In this document: positions 20,894 to 33,525 of the stretch, in pieces | Position numbering within the stretch: the stretch's first letter is position 1 | How the letters are laid out: each line of letters starts with the position of its first letter | Assembly: GCF_030272615.1 (NCBI RefSeq) | Contig: NC_081409.1 | Location: 618,745,255 to 618,809,254 of the forward strand | Source of the DNA: Cryptomeria japonica | Lineage: Eukaryota > Streptophyta > Pinopsida > Cupressales > Cupressaceae | Direction of reading: 5' to 3' | DNA length: 64,000 nucleotides | The notes under the pieces: model-generated | Database searches by the model: none | What the model saw: only the letters and a program-made list of their open reading frames with translations | What the model was told of the DNA's origin: nothing | Program-made: the position numbers and the translations under genes

Positions 20894-23253
20894 CTTTTAA
20901 TATATATTTATTTATATATATATATATATTAAATATATATATATATAAATAAATATATTTTAATTGCATATTGGATCAAGGTTTTTTTCTTTTTTTTGTA
21001 AGTATATAATGATACTGCTATTTTGAAACATTTTTCAATAGATAAGTTATAGTCATCGGATTTAAATCAAAGTTTATATTTTTTTTCTTTTTCTTAAATG
21101 CCAAGCAGCTAAAAATAAAATCAGATAGTTTTCTTGATCCTTAGATTTATTTCCGTCAATTAAATGTTTGATAGCATTCCTTATAAAGTTAAACAACAAC
21201 TATATAAATAGGATATTCTCTAAATTTAATAGACTATTTAACTCTAGGTTAATTTTCTGCAAATTAACAAAATAACAGATTTTTCAATAAATCTAAATAG
21301 CAACTATATAAATGACAGAGTCTAATAAGATGTATTCAGTAACTGCATTATCCTAGTTTATTTGAATTAAACTTAGAGACATGCATGAGAAAATAAACTA
21401 AACCAAGCCCTAGATAGGTAACACACATGCAAACACAAAGGACAAGGAAAAACACAATCTTAAACACAATCCCAATGCCTGCTACACTGCACCACACATT
21501 GTGATGTCTTTTCAAGGGTGGTAGTGGACCAAGTACCCTGAGGAGACTACAAGTAAGGTAAAACATATAGCCACCTCATGGAAAATCAAATACATCAAGT
21601 ATAACAACTCCATATTCCTTATGCCCCCCAAGGCATTCATGCCTTATTTCCCTCCTTATGACCCCCAATGCATAAACAAGCCATGCAGCAAGGGTCACAT
21701 AAAATCCCTTGTGATCACTCTCATAATGAGAGCCTCTCACTCGAGGGCTATCACTTCTACCACCCACAAGACCATCCTCTCTCCCAAGAGTAGGAGGTCT
21801 TGATTACTACCAAAACATATACATTGCATAAGCACCAAACACCAAATAAATTTGAAAGAAATACATGCAAGAAAACTAGTCTTTTACACAAGCATTTCTT
21901 TCAAAACAACATGCAATAAGAAAACATTACAAGAAAGATAGAACCAACCTTAAACTACTCAAAGGTATGCTAGTTTTGTTGAGGATGAGCAACCCAATTC
22001 CACAAGTCTTTTCTTTCTACCCTTAGCCAAATTCTCAATCCCAAATCTATCTTTTTTCTTTTCAAAAATTCTCTATCTCCAAAAATGGAGAGTGGGTGAT
22101 TACCCACTAATTTTCTAATTCTTGCCTAAGAAGCCCTTTGTGAGAGTTCTCACAAGTTTCTAAAAACTGAAAAGGAAGGTAAGGTAAAATGGGAAAGGGA
22201 ACTCTCATTCAAAAAGGAAGGCTTACAACTTAGTTCAAGCCTTCTAATTTCAATTTTCGCACAACTTAGAAAAGTCACCTTTTAGGGTGTCTAAAAGGTC
22301 ACATGGGAGTAGAAACTTGCCTAAAATTACCCCTAACCCTTAGGTATACCTTATGGGCTTTAGAAAACCCTATTAAACTACCCCTAGGTGTCCATTTAAC
22401 CCTTTTTTAACCCCTCTGAAGTTTATTTTCGGGTCAAACCTATGTTGACCATCCCAAAGATTCTTTACCCAAGGCATTTATGGAATCACATTACATTAAT
22501 TGAAAAAGCTATAGTTAAACAATTCCCTCCAAGAGACAAATTTAAAAACTCAACATAAATCCACACATCTGTCAAGTGACACAAAGAAAATACTTTTACA
22601 AAATTATACATGAAATCGTGTCTCTTGTTGGATTTAAATAAATCAGTTAAATAACATTTAACACACATGCATCATTTACTATTACGAATAAAATATGACA
22701 CAAATGAGGTGTTGTCTCTCTAAATAGACAAACCCTAGTTTTACGAACATACATAGGTCTAGGTTTGGTTTTCCGTAATATTTCCATGGTCACATGGATA
22801 AATTCCTGCGCATCTCAATTACACATTAGTAACTTCAAATAACCTCATATAATATAAAACACATGAATAATAGTACACATCAAACACTCTGCATATGGTA
22901 TATACATATAAAACAAATCAATACATCTTACATCCCAATAACTCCACATATGCAATTATCATAATTCTCCTAATTTTGATCCATACATAAAACATACATC
23001 TTGATTCTATCATCATAATAAAGTCCTGCAATTCCAATAATGACATACATCATCGCAAACCTATCCTATTCTAGAATTCATATAGAGATCTATATCATAA
23101 TGCATATAAATGAAGCATCAACATACATCAATGTTATCCCAAATCATGGAATCATATAAGTTCTAAATCAAAATGCATAAAATAAAGTATCCAAAATAGT
23201 CTCAGCATATAAGATCACTGAAATGCTAGAATGAGTCGGGGTAGGGCCTCACA

Positions 23254-25367
23254 ATTGTGCTCATGGGCTTCTTGTAATGGGTAGATAAGTGTGTGTTATT
23301 TGAGCAATACTGAAGGGTTTTCTTACTGGTTCTTTCCCTTTAGTGCTCTTTGAACCAGACACCCTATTAAAAACAAATATTATTAATACAATTCAATGGT
23401 TTATCCACTTTTATAAAAAAATTAAAAAATAATCACGAATGCATATTATTTATTGATTATATATTATTATTATTTTAATTTATTAAATATTCTATTGTGT
23501 ATATATTTTTTATTTAATAAAAAAACCTTTTTTTGGGGGTATTGGGTTGCACCCCCACCATGTATGTGGTGGTGGTGTCATGGCACACCCACGGCTGGGA
23601 GGTACACACAACACACCCCACACTGTAGATAGTCTTGTGCAGCACCTCCACGATGTGCAGGATGCTGCAGCACCCACCCCACACCATGGGGAAGTGCCAC
23701 CTAGCACCACCACAGTATGGGTGGTGTCGTGGCACCACTCCATACTATGGGTGGTGCTGGTAGTACCTACCCCACTATGTGGTTAAAAAAATACGCACCC
23801 CTAACATTTTTAAATTTTAATTTTTTTAAAATTATTTAAAATATTTTTTTTAAAAGAAGAAACGATGACACAACAACAACAGCAGGGGTGGGGTTTTTAA
23901 CAGGGGCAAAAATGCAGCCCCAATAAAAATTTTCTCAGGGGGTATGATAAAACAATTTGCCCCAAATCCAATTTTCAATAAGAAATTACCAGCAACAAGA
24001 GATTATCAGCAAGATATTAAATCAAGACAAGTTTTTTTTTTTTTTTATATCAGAATTTCTTTGATTTCTTTCCACAACCCAACCAAGGAAATCTACTTCT
24101 TACCTGTAAAATTGAAATGATGGTTTTTCACCTAGCATACTTGAAATAACAGTATCTTCTTTTGCAAATAAAAAACCCTTTTGAGTAAAACCAGATTTTA
24201 AACATATAAGAGGAAGAAAATAGAGATTTTCTTTCAATTTTCTTTTGGTTTTAGATCATAGAAGAGAAGAAGGAAAATCAAGGAAAAAAAAATTAATAAC
24301 CTACCTCTTCTTGAAGGAAAATGGTGGAAGAATTTGGGGCAGCAACAACCTTACAACAACAAGTTTCCAGATCTTCAATCCTTTAAAAATTCTTGAGAAA
24401 TCTCCCCCCCCCCCCAAAAGAAAGCCAAAAATGAAAAGCATATGAAAAAACCAAAAGGAAACCCTAGCTCTCTTTTTAGTAAAAAAAAAGAATAATAAAA
24501 TATTGAGATTACAATATTCCCATTATGACTTCAGATAATTTTAAAATCTATTTCTCTTTTCTCTTGATATGATTTTTAGAATCACTTCAAAATAAAAGAT
24601 CGAATATCAAGTTCAATAGTAAATAATGACAATATAATTAAAGTACTCAAGGTATATAGCTAATTAGAGTTTAAAATCATCAAATAAACAATGAAGTCAA
24701 TAACACGAAATAAATAAATATTCAATGAATTAAATCAGATTAAAACATAAATTAGAAAATATGATCCCAAAATCTCAATATGAACACTAACCCAAGTTAA
24801 AACACAGGAAATAGAAAATAATTAAATATCGTCAAACCTTAATAACTTTAAAATAACACTATTGCTCATAAAATCATAAATTAGTATTAAATAGTCATGC
24901 GGCTACCAAAAATCAATCACCTCAATTAAATAAATTAAATAATAATTCAATCACTTTACTCAAGGAACTTAAATAAAATAACTAAATAATAAAACTCACC
25001 ATGCCACATGCTCACAAGTCATGACGACGATGACAACATGGAGAACTTTGCCAAGACTGATGAGAAGGACTCAACGTCAAACCTAGACCTAGAGTGCGGG
25101 TAGGGAACCAATGACATCTCTGAACCACATATTGCCATTGGGAAGAGGCACGCTCGCACCTGTCAAGCCAGGGGAGCTCGCACCCAGTTGCTCGGGAGGA
25201 ATGAATACCTTAGTACCTGCAACCCTAAAACCACAATAAAAGTACATGTGCATATGCATATATATATACATACATAATAGGCAAGTGGGTGAATGTCACA
25301 ATGACACATCTCGCTTGCAATGAGTCATGTGGCATTGGTTCCCCCATGCAAACAGTCAAACACTACC
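23254..25367. other. Unclassified DNA between elements E and C
   Basis: This continues the target interrupted by E. It holds a GC-rich repeat block (23547-23790) and otherwise A/T-rich sequence with homopolymer runs. No gene is seen. It ends at the CTACC that flanks element C. Confidence 0.4.
23547..23790. repeat. GC-rich imperfect repeat block
   Basis: Repeated words around CACCACCAC, ATGGGTGGTG and GTCGTGGCACCAC occur on both strands, giving several possible hairpins. It resembles in style, not in sequence, the GC-rich arrays in the LTRs of E and G. Open frames over it are by-products. Confidence 0.55.
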
Positions 25368-26383
25368 TGTATACACATAAAAATGGCTATGAGCAATTAG
25401 ATAAATATTTTTATATTTATTTAATAGTTATTCTTCTATTAAATAGTTAATTTGAAAAGATTAATTTATTTAATTCATTTATCCTTTTCCTCTAATCAAT
25501 CAATTAAATATCTAATATTTAATGGTTATTCTTCTATCCTATAGTCTCAAATATTAAATAGTTTCTTAATTATTTAATCCCTTTTCCAACTCACCTTCCA
25601 TCTCCACTTCATCTTTCCTTTGCCAACTCATCCATCGTGTGGCTAAATTAATTCAACAAAACTAAAATAAATAAAACATTTATTATCCAGTTAACTCCAA
25701 CTTCCAAAATAAATGAAATATTTTGTACGTACACATATTTCCTAACCTTCTTCTATATTCTCTCCAACATCCCTATATCTTAGGAGGACTTGAGTCCACT
25801 TGTCCTCTCATTCCTACATCTTCTCCAACTATCCTATATCCTCTAAATTCTTCAACTCAGTCAAGGTGACATGAGTGACACTTGTCTTCTCCTTCCCCGT
25901 TTCTCTCAACCTTCAACTTCTTGCTCATAGCCATCCAATTTATAAAAAGAGGTCTCCTAAGACATTTTGAAACTAATAGACTAATAGCTAATCATATAGT
26001 CCTTCTAGGAGTCTTCATTTTGCATTCGTGAGTTTGAGTTTTGAAGCAAATAGCATTTTAGAGTTTTTGAGCATAAATCATTTTCATAGCATTTTAGCTT
26101 AATATCATTTCCATATCATAGTATTAGTTAACTATCAGTCCATTCTTCATATGCCATCTTGGAAGCTACCAGTTCTTGTCTGAGAGCAAATCATCTACAA
26201 CCAGGAATAGTGGAGTTAGGACACAATGAGACTTAAATCATGAAGGTAATAATATTTTTTATTTGATATTCATTTCATGTAGTTTCATTGGTTGAGTTTG
26301 GATTTCCCGTAGTATTTCCTTTGTATTTGGTGAAGCTAATACATTGCAGGTAGTATTCTAAAGATGAAATTCAAGTTGACATA
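25368..26383 (+). repeat. Element C 5' LTR
   Basis: This 1016 bp LTR starts TGTATACACATAAAA and ends TTGACATA, just before the primer-site region. The other copy ends TCGACACA. A TATAAAAAG box lies at 25941-25949. Confidence 0.9.
25941..25949 (+). promoter_or_regulatory. TATA box in element C 5' LTR
   Basis: TATAAAAAG is kept at 63408-63416 in the 3' LTR and is followed in both by AGGTCTCCTAAG. Confidence 0.5.
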
Positions 26384-26406
26384 TTTTGGAGCCCACTGTG
26401 GGGCTT
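26384..26406 (+). promoter_or_regulatory. Element C primer-binding site region
   Basis: TTTTGGAGCCCACTGTGGGG follows the LTR directly, with TGG at the expected place. It is a diverged relative of the site in element A. The tRNA is not assigned. Confidence 0.55.
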
Positions 26407-26529
26407 GAGCCTCACATATATCTTTCTAATATCCTGTCCAGTTATTGTACACATAAATTTAATGCATTTGTAATCCAAATTCAAACCTATGTGAATTCAG
26501 ACAACGCATTCATTTAATATATTAACGCT

Positions 26530-26800
26530 TTCATTTTGCAGGTTAATGCATTTGGTATGTAGGTTAGCACTTTTGTCTGCAAATCAACACATTTAGTCCT
26601 CAGATTAGCACTTTTGTTTCTCAGGTTAACCCATGTGGCATGTAGGTTAGCGCTTTTGTCTATGAATTCACACATTTTAGTCTACAGAGTAGCATTTTCA
26701 TTTTTGAGGTTCACGCATTTATCACCTCGTTCAACCCTTTTGAGGTGGAAGATAACACATTTGCTAAGACAACGCTTTTGTTCTCAACTAACAAGCTTTT
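26530..26800 (+). repeat. TTAGCGCTTTTG leader repeat, first block
   Basis: Degenerate 30-45 bp units alternate TTAGCACTTTTGTC / GTTAGCGCTTTTGTC with CACATTTAGTC / GCATTTG-type words (for example near 26566, 26606 and 26646). More copies lie near 27839 and, beyond copia B, at 34620-34760. The same motif is inverted in the antisense intron at 58083-58345. Confidence 0.7.
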
Positions 26801-27129
26801 CTATATGTTCGAATGTCCAAGAACTAAAATTTTAAAACTACTAACATATCTATGTGTAGGGTTATTTTGAAGCAAATTTTATGCATTTCCTCACATAGTT
26901 AATTAAGAGTTTTATTTTGGAGAGTAATATATCATATCTTGCTCATTTAGCTTAACTAGCGGGACAATCGACAACATGCAACTTGCATTTTGAGCGACTT
27001 CTTTAAATTATTTGCACATAGATTATAGAAGGCTAAAAATAAACTTGTGTATTTCGTGCTTGATGAAGTAGTAGGCAAGTATGCTCTCATGCTCATATGG
27101 TGATAAAAAAACTAGACCTAGTTTCTTTT

Positions 27130-27696
27130 ATGTGTAATCTTTAGAGGGCCTTCCTTCATGAGTTGCCTTGAGAGGTCCAATGAGAGGGGAATGACCCAAA
27201 TGGAAATGGGATAATACTGAGTCCTTCTGATCCACTCTAAATGAACTGTGTTTGTGACGAAAGTCACAAACAACATGTGTTGATGAGTTCATACCGACAC
27301 CATGTTTCCCCATAAACCCTATGGAGTGTAACCTCTATAGGCTGGGAACCTTCTATATTTATAAAGCTGAAAGTGTCATATGTATGGCCACATGACTAGA
27401 AGCCTTTAATAAAAACCACTTGTACTAGTTGCCAAAATCCATCTAATTATTGGTACAGGAGGTCGGACCTCTAAAGCAGCTCACACACATATAGTTCTTA
27501 GTAGAGATATGAAGTTTTCCATGGAGAGTTTTCATTGAATTGGTGCTTGGCTGCCCCAGAGAAGTGAGTGTCGAGGGTGGAGCTAGTGGGGTCAAGCATC
27601 TAAATATCCACTTTGAATAGAATAGCCTCGGGGGAAACCCCATGTGAGATTTAATAATTATTGTCTCGACTTACCATAAGATTTGTGCTTGCTTGT
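27130..27696 (+). promoter_or_regulatory. Conserved non-coding leader module, element C copy
   Basis: This is the counterpart of 2292-2882. It keeps TAATCTTTAGAGGGCC, GAATGACCCAA, CCCCATAAACCC, GTATGGCCACATGA, the inverted repeat GAGGTC-G-GACCTC at 27459-27471, TTCTTAGTAGAGATA and GGTCAAGCATCTAA in the same order and spacing. No frame is conserved as protein. Confidence 0.65.
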
Positions 27697-27913
27697 GCAT
27701 TTTGTTTTTCAAACATTGTATCTTCTATGTCTATAACATGCTCAGAATGGTCAAAAAATTGAAAAATCATCATCTAAAAATGAGCAAAAATCTAACAACT
27801 TGCTAGAAAATTTGAAATATCCTTGCAACACAGTCGAACAGCGCTTTTGTGGCACAAAACCATGCATTTATTATGAAAAACACCACATTTAAACAACAGT
27901 ACAACACTATTAT

Positions 27914-28959
27914 TGTTAGGACTCAGAGGCAACTGAGAGGGGGGGGGTGAATCAGTTGTGTAATAATTTCAACCCAAATATAACTTAACCAAACTTAATG
28001 CCAGTAAATAGAATTAACAATTAATATTAATACCGGTGAAACTTAATGCATGAAACAAAAAGAGAAACAACATCCACAACACATAACACAAAGATTTGTA
28101 TGTGGAAACCCTGTAAGGGGAAAACCATGGTGGGAAACCTTACCCACAATTAGATGATACTATTGCAGATAGTATGTGTATACAAATGGGGTCTGCACAT
28201 GCAGAAAGGCCAACTACCTAGAGCTCATTGCTCAATCACAAGAATGGGAGTCTCACTGACTACAATTGGATGATTAAATCCAATGGTAATGTATTGCTCA
28301 AAGTAGCATCTCCAATGCTGGATTCAATACCGGTTAAGCTCTAATTAACTCCTTCAAACCTTCCTTGAATCTTCAAATAATGTCTATGTGAGTAGCTCTA
28401 CTTATATTTTCATATACCGAATATCACAACCTTACCATACCATATTGCATTTCATTTCATTAATCTCACAAATGAGATCTTACATATATACCAAAACCTA
28501 AGACCAAATGTGTAGGTCGGCTTACTAAGAATAGTAAAATAAAATCAATTACAAGTAAGTCAAGATTCAATGCATCATGTTGGCTCAACAACAATATTAA
28601 TTGATTAAACCATCTCCATAACATGTCGTGCTGATCTGGAATAGATAACACATGTCGGTCCACAACCTAGACTAATTTTCTGGTAAAAACAAATATGTCA
28701 ACCTGATTAGACCAATAACCAAATATCCAAATCCAAGTGTCCAAACCATGTCTTTGACATAAGCAAGTGATCTCCAGATGATAACAAGTCATCCTTAGTG
28801 CTAGTGAACAATATAACTTGTCGGTAAACCAAATATTGGTGACTATGCATAAGTCACGAAACTTGCCGGTGAACATAACCAAAGATCTCCAGAAGGATAA
28901 GTGTTAATAATTGTTGACATCAATGACAAAACCAATGCAACATATCCATAATACCAACA
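27914..28959 (-). repeat. Copia B 3' LTR
   Basis: This 1046 bp copy is bounded by CCTAACA (end) and TGTTGGTATTATGG (start) on the - strand. It carries the pyrimidine/purine tract with GAGGGGGGGGGTGAATCAG seen near LTR ends of all copia elements in this window. Confidence 0.95.
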
Positions 28960-28971
28960 ATATCCCCCTTT
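28960..28971 (-). promoter_or_regulatory. Copia B polypurine tract
   Basis: On the - strand AAAGGGGGATAT directly precedes the TG of the 3' LTR. Confidence 0.85.
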
Positions 28972-29309
28972 GGCATTGATGGCAACACAAGATGGAAAAA
29001 CCATCTAAGTGCCAAAGTAGAAATGCCAAAAACCAAAAACCAACAATCTTCGAAATACAAATGTAGAGAGTAAAAGATCTCTCCCCCAATGAATAATGTC
29101 TCCCCAAAGGATAATGTTTTAATGTTTTTCCATAGATATCTCTCCCCCTTTGACATTAAATGCCAAAGAAATAGATACAACCAGTTCATTGAACTAATTA
29201 CAAAGACCAACTTATCCAACTACTCCCCCTGAGAAGTAGCTCTCCTCCATCAAACCTAGAAAAAGGTTTCTCTGTGCATTCTGTCGGTTTGATGCCAAGC
29301 ATCAACTGT

Positions 29310-29893
29310 CTAAGTCTCTACCGGTGAGGGTATAACCCCAAGCTGTTCTTTGAGATATTCAAAAGTTTCCTTAGGAAAAGGCTTAGTAAAGATGTCTGCA
29401 ATCTGCTCTTTAGTATTCATATTAACCAATCTCACTTCTTTTGCTTCAACATTCTCTCTTAGAAAATTGTATTTAATAGAAACATGTTTAGTTTTAGAGT
29501 GAAATACCAGATTCTTAGATATATCAATTGTTGTTGAATTATCATAATAGATGATTATAGGTTCTTTGCATTTTACCTTTATGTCCTTCAACATTTGTTT
29601 AATCCATAATACTTGAGTACAATTAGTTGCTGCTGCAACATATTCTGATTCTGCTATTGATAATGATGTACAACTCTGTTTCTTGCTCACCCATGAAATT
29701 AATTTGCTACCAAGAAAGAATACCCTGCCGGTGGTGCTCTTTCTATCATCTACATCTCCTACCCAATTAGCATCCGCCTATTTACATAAATCAAAATTTT
29801 CTTCTTTAGGATACCATAAACCAAGATTTGTTGTGCCTTGTAAATACCAAAAAATCCTTTTCACCGCTGATTCATGATTTTCTCTAGGATTAC
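29310..29893 (-). pseudogene. rnh: Copia B RNase H
   Basis: The C-terminal domain of pol. The clear part (29690-29310) has VSKKQSCTSLSIAESEYVAA with the catalytic Glu in AESEY, IIIYYDNSTTIDISKNLVFH with the Asp of YDN (usually CDN), and the copia end motif EQIADIFTKPFPKETF. It ends at a natural stop after IPSPVET. It shares the frame of reverse transcriptase and is separated from it by a stop at about 29892. Confidence 0.85.
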
Positions 29894-30990
29894 TCTAAAA
29901 TATTGAAACAATACACACTACATTCATTATATTAGGTCTTGTTTGTGTCAAATACAGTAAACCTCCAATCATAGATTTGTATCTTATCAGATTAACAGGA
30001 GATGAATCATCCTTCAATGATAGTTTATCAATTGTAGTCATAGGAGTACTTACCGGTTTAGAGTTTTCCATACCAAATTTTTTCAATAATTCCTTCAAGT
30101 ACTTTGCTTGACCTAAGAATATACCTTTATCAGTCTGTGAAATCTGCAATCCTAGAAATAATTTTATCTCCCCAATCATAGACATTTCAAATTCTTCCTG
30201 CATCTTATTAGAAAAGTCTTTACACCATCCATCTTCTCCTCCAAAAATGATGTCATCAACAAAAACTTCAATAACCAAAATGTCTTCATTAGTCACTTTG
30301 AAATATAAGTTACTGTCAGCATTACCTTTAGTGTAACCAAGCTTCATAAGATATTTGTCCAATCTAGCATACCAAGCTCTAGGAGCTTGCTTCAATCCAT
30401 ATAAAGCTTTCCTTAATCTGCAAACCATATCTTAATCATTTGTCAATGAGAATACATTAGGTTGTTCAATGTAAAATTCCTCTTCAAGATCACCATTCAG
30501 AAATGCGCATTTAACATCCATTTGATAAACTTTATAGTTCTTGTGTGTTGCAAATGCAAGAAATAATCTGACTGCCTCAATTCTAGCTATCGGTGCAAAG
30601 GTTTCATTGTAATCAATTCCCTCTTTCTATGAATATCCCTTACACACTAATCTTGCTTTGTTTATGATTAGCTTACCATCTTCATTAAATTTGTTTATGA
30701 ATACCCATTTAGTTCCAATTACATTTTTATCTTTAGGTCAGGGAACTAATGTCCATGTATTGTTCTTTTCAATTTGTTCCAATTCATCTTCCATAGCCTT
30801 AATCCAATGTTTATCTTCATGTGCCTCAATGATAGATGTTGATTCAATTTGAGAAATTAAACACACCTCTTCATTTTCTAGTCTTCCTCTAGTCATAACT
30901 CCTTGATACTTATTCACAATTATCTAACTTTCAAAGTGATTCAATCTTACATACCTGGGTGTGTTCACTTGTTGCTATTCTTCAATCACT
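29893..30990 (-). pseudogene. rt: Copia B reverse transcriptase
   Basis: Motifs in order: KNVIGTKWVFINKFNEDGK, ARLVCKGYS, ETFAPIARIEAVR, YQMDVKCAFLNGDLEEEF, ALYGLKQAPRAWYARLDKYL and the catalytic box FVDDIIFGG (usual YVDD). All catalytic Asp are present. Stops near 30433, 30630, 30741 and 30928 break an otherwise single frame. It may have been active until recently compared with the other copies here. Confidence 0.9.
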
Positions 30991-32000
30991 GTGGAATTCT
31001 CTAATGATGCCGGTGTGACTGGATCAATATTCTTTACCGGCATACTATGTATAGGTTCATTTGTGATTATCTCAACTGCCAGTTTAGAATCCATAGACCT
31101 TGAATTTCTTCTAAAATGTTCATCTATCTTCACATTTGCAGTCTCAATGATTTTCTGCAATCTTTTATTAAAACATCTATATGCTTTTCTCTTAGATGAA
31201 TAACCAAGAAATAATCCTTCATCACTTCTAGGATCAAATTTACCAATATATTCATCTCTCATGATGTAACATTTGCTTCCAAATATTTTGAAGTACTTAA
31301 GAGTAGGAATATTACCAAACCACAATTCATAGGGTGTCTTACCGGTTTCACCTTTGATGTGAACTCTGTTGAAAGTGTAAACTGTTGTATTCACTGCTTC
31401 TCTCCAATACACATGAGGTAGATTTTCTTCTGACATCATGCTCCTAGCTGCATCCAGAATAGTTCTATTCTTCCTTTCCACAACTCCATTTTGTTGAGGT
31501 GTTTGGGGTGCTGATAGTTGTCTTCTAATTCCATCCACTTCAGAAAGTGTATTGAACTCCTTAGATGTAAATTCACCTCCTTGATCGGATCTTAAAAATT
31601 TGATTTTCTTACCAGTTTAATTCTCTACAAGTGCCTTGAATAATTTAAATTTCCAAAAAGCTTCTGATTTCTCCCTAAGAAAAGTAACCCAGCACATTCT
31701 AGAATAATAATCAATGATTAGCATAAAGTATCTATCTCCCTGTAGACTTCTTGTTCTTGCCGGACCACATAAGTTAGTATGAATTAAATCAAGAGCATCA
31801 TTGGTTTTCTCAGAAATACTCTTAAAATTTGTTCTAACTTGTTTTCCCATTTGACATTTCTTACATATCGGATTATCAGGTTTTACAATCTTAGGTAAAT
31901 CCCTTATTGCCTTAGATGAACTAATCTTTACAATGCAATCAAAATTCACATGACAGTCTTTTGTGCCATAACCAACTTTCATCAATATGTGCAATCAAGC
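30975..32000 (-). pseudogene. int: Copia B integrase
   Basis: The zinc-binding part shows WHKRL, then CHVNF in the next frame, and CKKCQMGK; a short deletion near 31960 replaces the usual LGHVNF. The core has LIHTNLCGP (HTD is usual, so the first catalytic Asp looks replaced by Asn), IIDYYSRMCWVTFL with the second Asp, and PQQNGVVERKNRTI with the Glu. GSKCYIMRDE and GLFLGYSSKRKAYRCFN close the domain. One TAA at 31617 interrupts. Confidence 0.85.
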
Positions 32001-32499
32001 GTGTCTTTTCATTGTTATTCAAATGAAAGATATTACCTCTAGTCTGATTACCGGTTGCAATTTCCAAACCAATTCTATTCATGATTTTGCATTTACCATT
32101 CTTGAATTGTAACTGAAATCCTTTTTCAACTAATTTACCAACACTCAAAAGATTATGCTTCAAACCTTCAACATAATAAACATTGCTAGTATTGTGCTTA
32201 CCATCAAAAGATATAGTGTCTTTTCCTATGATCAAACAATCTTTGTCATCTCCAAATCTCACTAGACCTCCATTGCATTCCTGAAAAGACAAGAATTTAC
32301 TTTTATCACCAGTCATATGATGTGAACATCCAAAATCTATAATCCATTCATCCTTCTCTTCAATTTTAGCTGCCAGGGCATGTTCTACTGGTGGAATAGT
32401 AGGTTCCAATTGATTTTTTGTTATTGAAACAAAAGCCCATCCATTGTCTCCCAGTTCTTCATTAGAATCATCAGTAACTCCTTCATCAACATAGTAACA
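32000..32499 (-). pseudogene. pro: Copia B protease
   Basis: The frame continues that of gag after one TAA at 32500. WIIDFGCSHHMTGDKSKF is the copia retropepsin site; the usual DSG reads DFG. VYYVEGLKHNLLSVGKL is the standard downstream signature, followed by the start of the integrase finger. Loss of the Ser is probably decay. Confidence 0.85.
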
Positions 32500-33468
32500 T
32501 TATTTGTCTCTATTCTTCTTAAATCTGCATCTCTGATATTGAGGGTTAGGCTTATATGTTCTTTTAGGTTCTTCTCTCAATCTTGCATGTCTATCCAGAC
32601 ATCTAGATGCCATATGGCCAATTTTATTACAATTAAAACATTTAAAAGGTTCTTTACCTTCATACTTACTTCCAATAGGACCTTTAGGCATTTTCCTTGC
32701 AAATAGTGCTTCAAGTTCTTCCAATTCTTTATTTTCCCTCTTGATGTCTTCAATTTCTCTAGCATAAAGTTCTTTCCAATCAGATTTATTAGTTGAAGAT
32801 AAAGATGTTGCAGATGATGATGCTTTGAAAGCTAAATCTGTCTTAATTATAGTAACAGGACCAAATTCCTCAAGCTCAAATGCTGAAAGTTTTCCAACCA
32901 AGGTATCTCTAGATACTGATGTATTAGGCATAGTTCTTAACTCATTAATAGCAGTTACTTTCATTTTGTATGCCGGTGGTAATGCTCTTAAAACTTTAGA
33001 AACAATTTCATCTTCACTTAAGGAACCTCCACAACATTGTATTCCCAAAACAATTTCATTAACCCTTTCCATAAAAGTAAAAGTTCTTTCATCTTCTTCC
33101 ATTTTTAAATTTTCATACCTGACTCGAAAGCATTCCATTTTTGCAATTTTGACAGTGGAATCACCTTCATTCAATGTCTCCAATTTATCCCAAATAGCTT
33201 TAGCAATAGATCGGTCTAATAATCCCATGATTTGCTGATCTGACAAGGCGCTCAAAAGTATTTCTCTTGCTTTGCAGTCATTCTCTTGATCCTTAGCCAA
33301 TGTAGGTGGATTAGGTTGACCTTGTGTAGGACCAACATAACCATTTTGTGTAATATTCCATATGTCTTTCCCAATGCAATTCAGATGTGTCTCCATTCTG
33401 ACCTTCCATATACCAGAGTTAGTTCCATCAAGTTTCAGACTGTCCTTCCTAAAATAGTTAGTTGCCAT
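32500..33468 (-). CDS. gag: Copia B gag, intact 322-codon frame
   Basis: Gag forms the particle that packages the element RNA. The protein starts MATNYFRKDSLKLDGTN, 57 bases inside the LTR-primer junction. Residues about 10-200 form the copia gag core (LDGTNSGIWKVRMETHL, AKAIWDKLETLNEGD, RVRYENLKMEEDERTFTFME, DEIVSKVLRALPPAYKMKV). A coiled-coil-like RENKELEELEALFARKMPK follows, then the knuckle CFNCNKIGHMASRC at residues 277-290 and a basic tail. The frame is closed by TAA, then continues as protease in the same frame, so this stop may be a mutation in a gag-pol fusion. It is the only long undamaged coding frame in the window. Confidence 0.85.
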   Translation of the reverse strand: MATNYFRKDSLKLDGTNSGIWKVRMETHLNCIGKDIWNITQNGYVGPTQGQPNPPTLAKDQENDCKAREILLSALSDQQIMGLLDRSIAKAIWDKLETLNEGDSTVKIAKMECFRVRYENLKMEEDERTFTFMERVNEIVLGIQCCGGSLSEDEIVSKVLRALPPAYKMKVTAINELRTMPNTSVSRDTLVGKLSAFELEEFGPVTIIKTDLAFKASSSATSLSSTNKSDWKELYAREIEDIKRENKELEELEALFARKMPKGPIGSKYEGKEPFKCFNCNKIGHMASRCLDRHARLREEPKRTYKPNPQYQRCRFKKNRDK

Positions 33469-33511
33469 AGAATCTCCTCAAGTTGTTAAACTTCTGCAAA
33501 AAGAGGACTTA

Positions 33512-33523
33512 GCTCTGATACCA
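33512..33523 (-). promoter_or_regulatory. Copia B primer-binding site
   Basis: On the - strand TGGTATCAGAGC begins two bases after the LTR end CCTAACA. It pairs with initiator Met tRNA. Confidence 0.95.
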
Positions 33524-33525
33524 AT

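Larger units (their letters stand above)
13932..23253 (-). mobile_element. Element E: Met-primed Ty3/gypsy element with long LTR, truncated
   Basis: Read on the - strand, E has a 5' LTR (19361-23253), a primer site complementary to initiator Met tRNA, gag with a CX2CX4HX4C knuckle, protease, reverse transcriptase, RNase H and the first part of integrase. Coding then stops at 15616, where the remaining 3' part of an LTR begins (13932-15613). ATTGT flanks the whole unit (13927-13931 and 23254-23258), an exact 5-bp duplication. Gene order, a long TGTGAGGCCC...GGCATGACA LTR and the Met primer suggest a chromovirus of the Tekay/Del kind, but the chromodomain region is deleted, so this is inferred. 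Confidence 0.8.
19361..23253 (-). repeat. Element E 5' LTR, 3.9 kb
   Basis: Read on the - strand the LTR starts TGTGAGGCCCTACCCC at 23253 and ends GGCATGACA at 19361. Its limits are fixed by the primer site and by the ATTGT duplication. It has no recognisable gene. It carries (CA)n and long (TA)n tracts at 19994-20270, a palindromic array at 20526-20770 and another (TA)n near 20870-20945. Confidence 0.8.

Noticed and set aside
23510-23786. Overlapping open frames on both strands
   Set aside because: By-products of a GC-rich repeat block; no domain.
32825-33238. 137-codon frame on the + strand
   Set aside because: Shadow of the intact copia B gag on the - strand.
33512-33523. tRNA gene fragment
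   Set aside because: It is a primer-binding site beside an LTR, not a tRNA gene; no cloverleaf is present.
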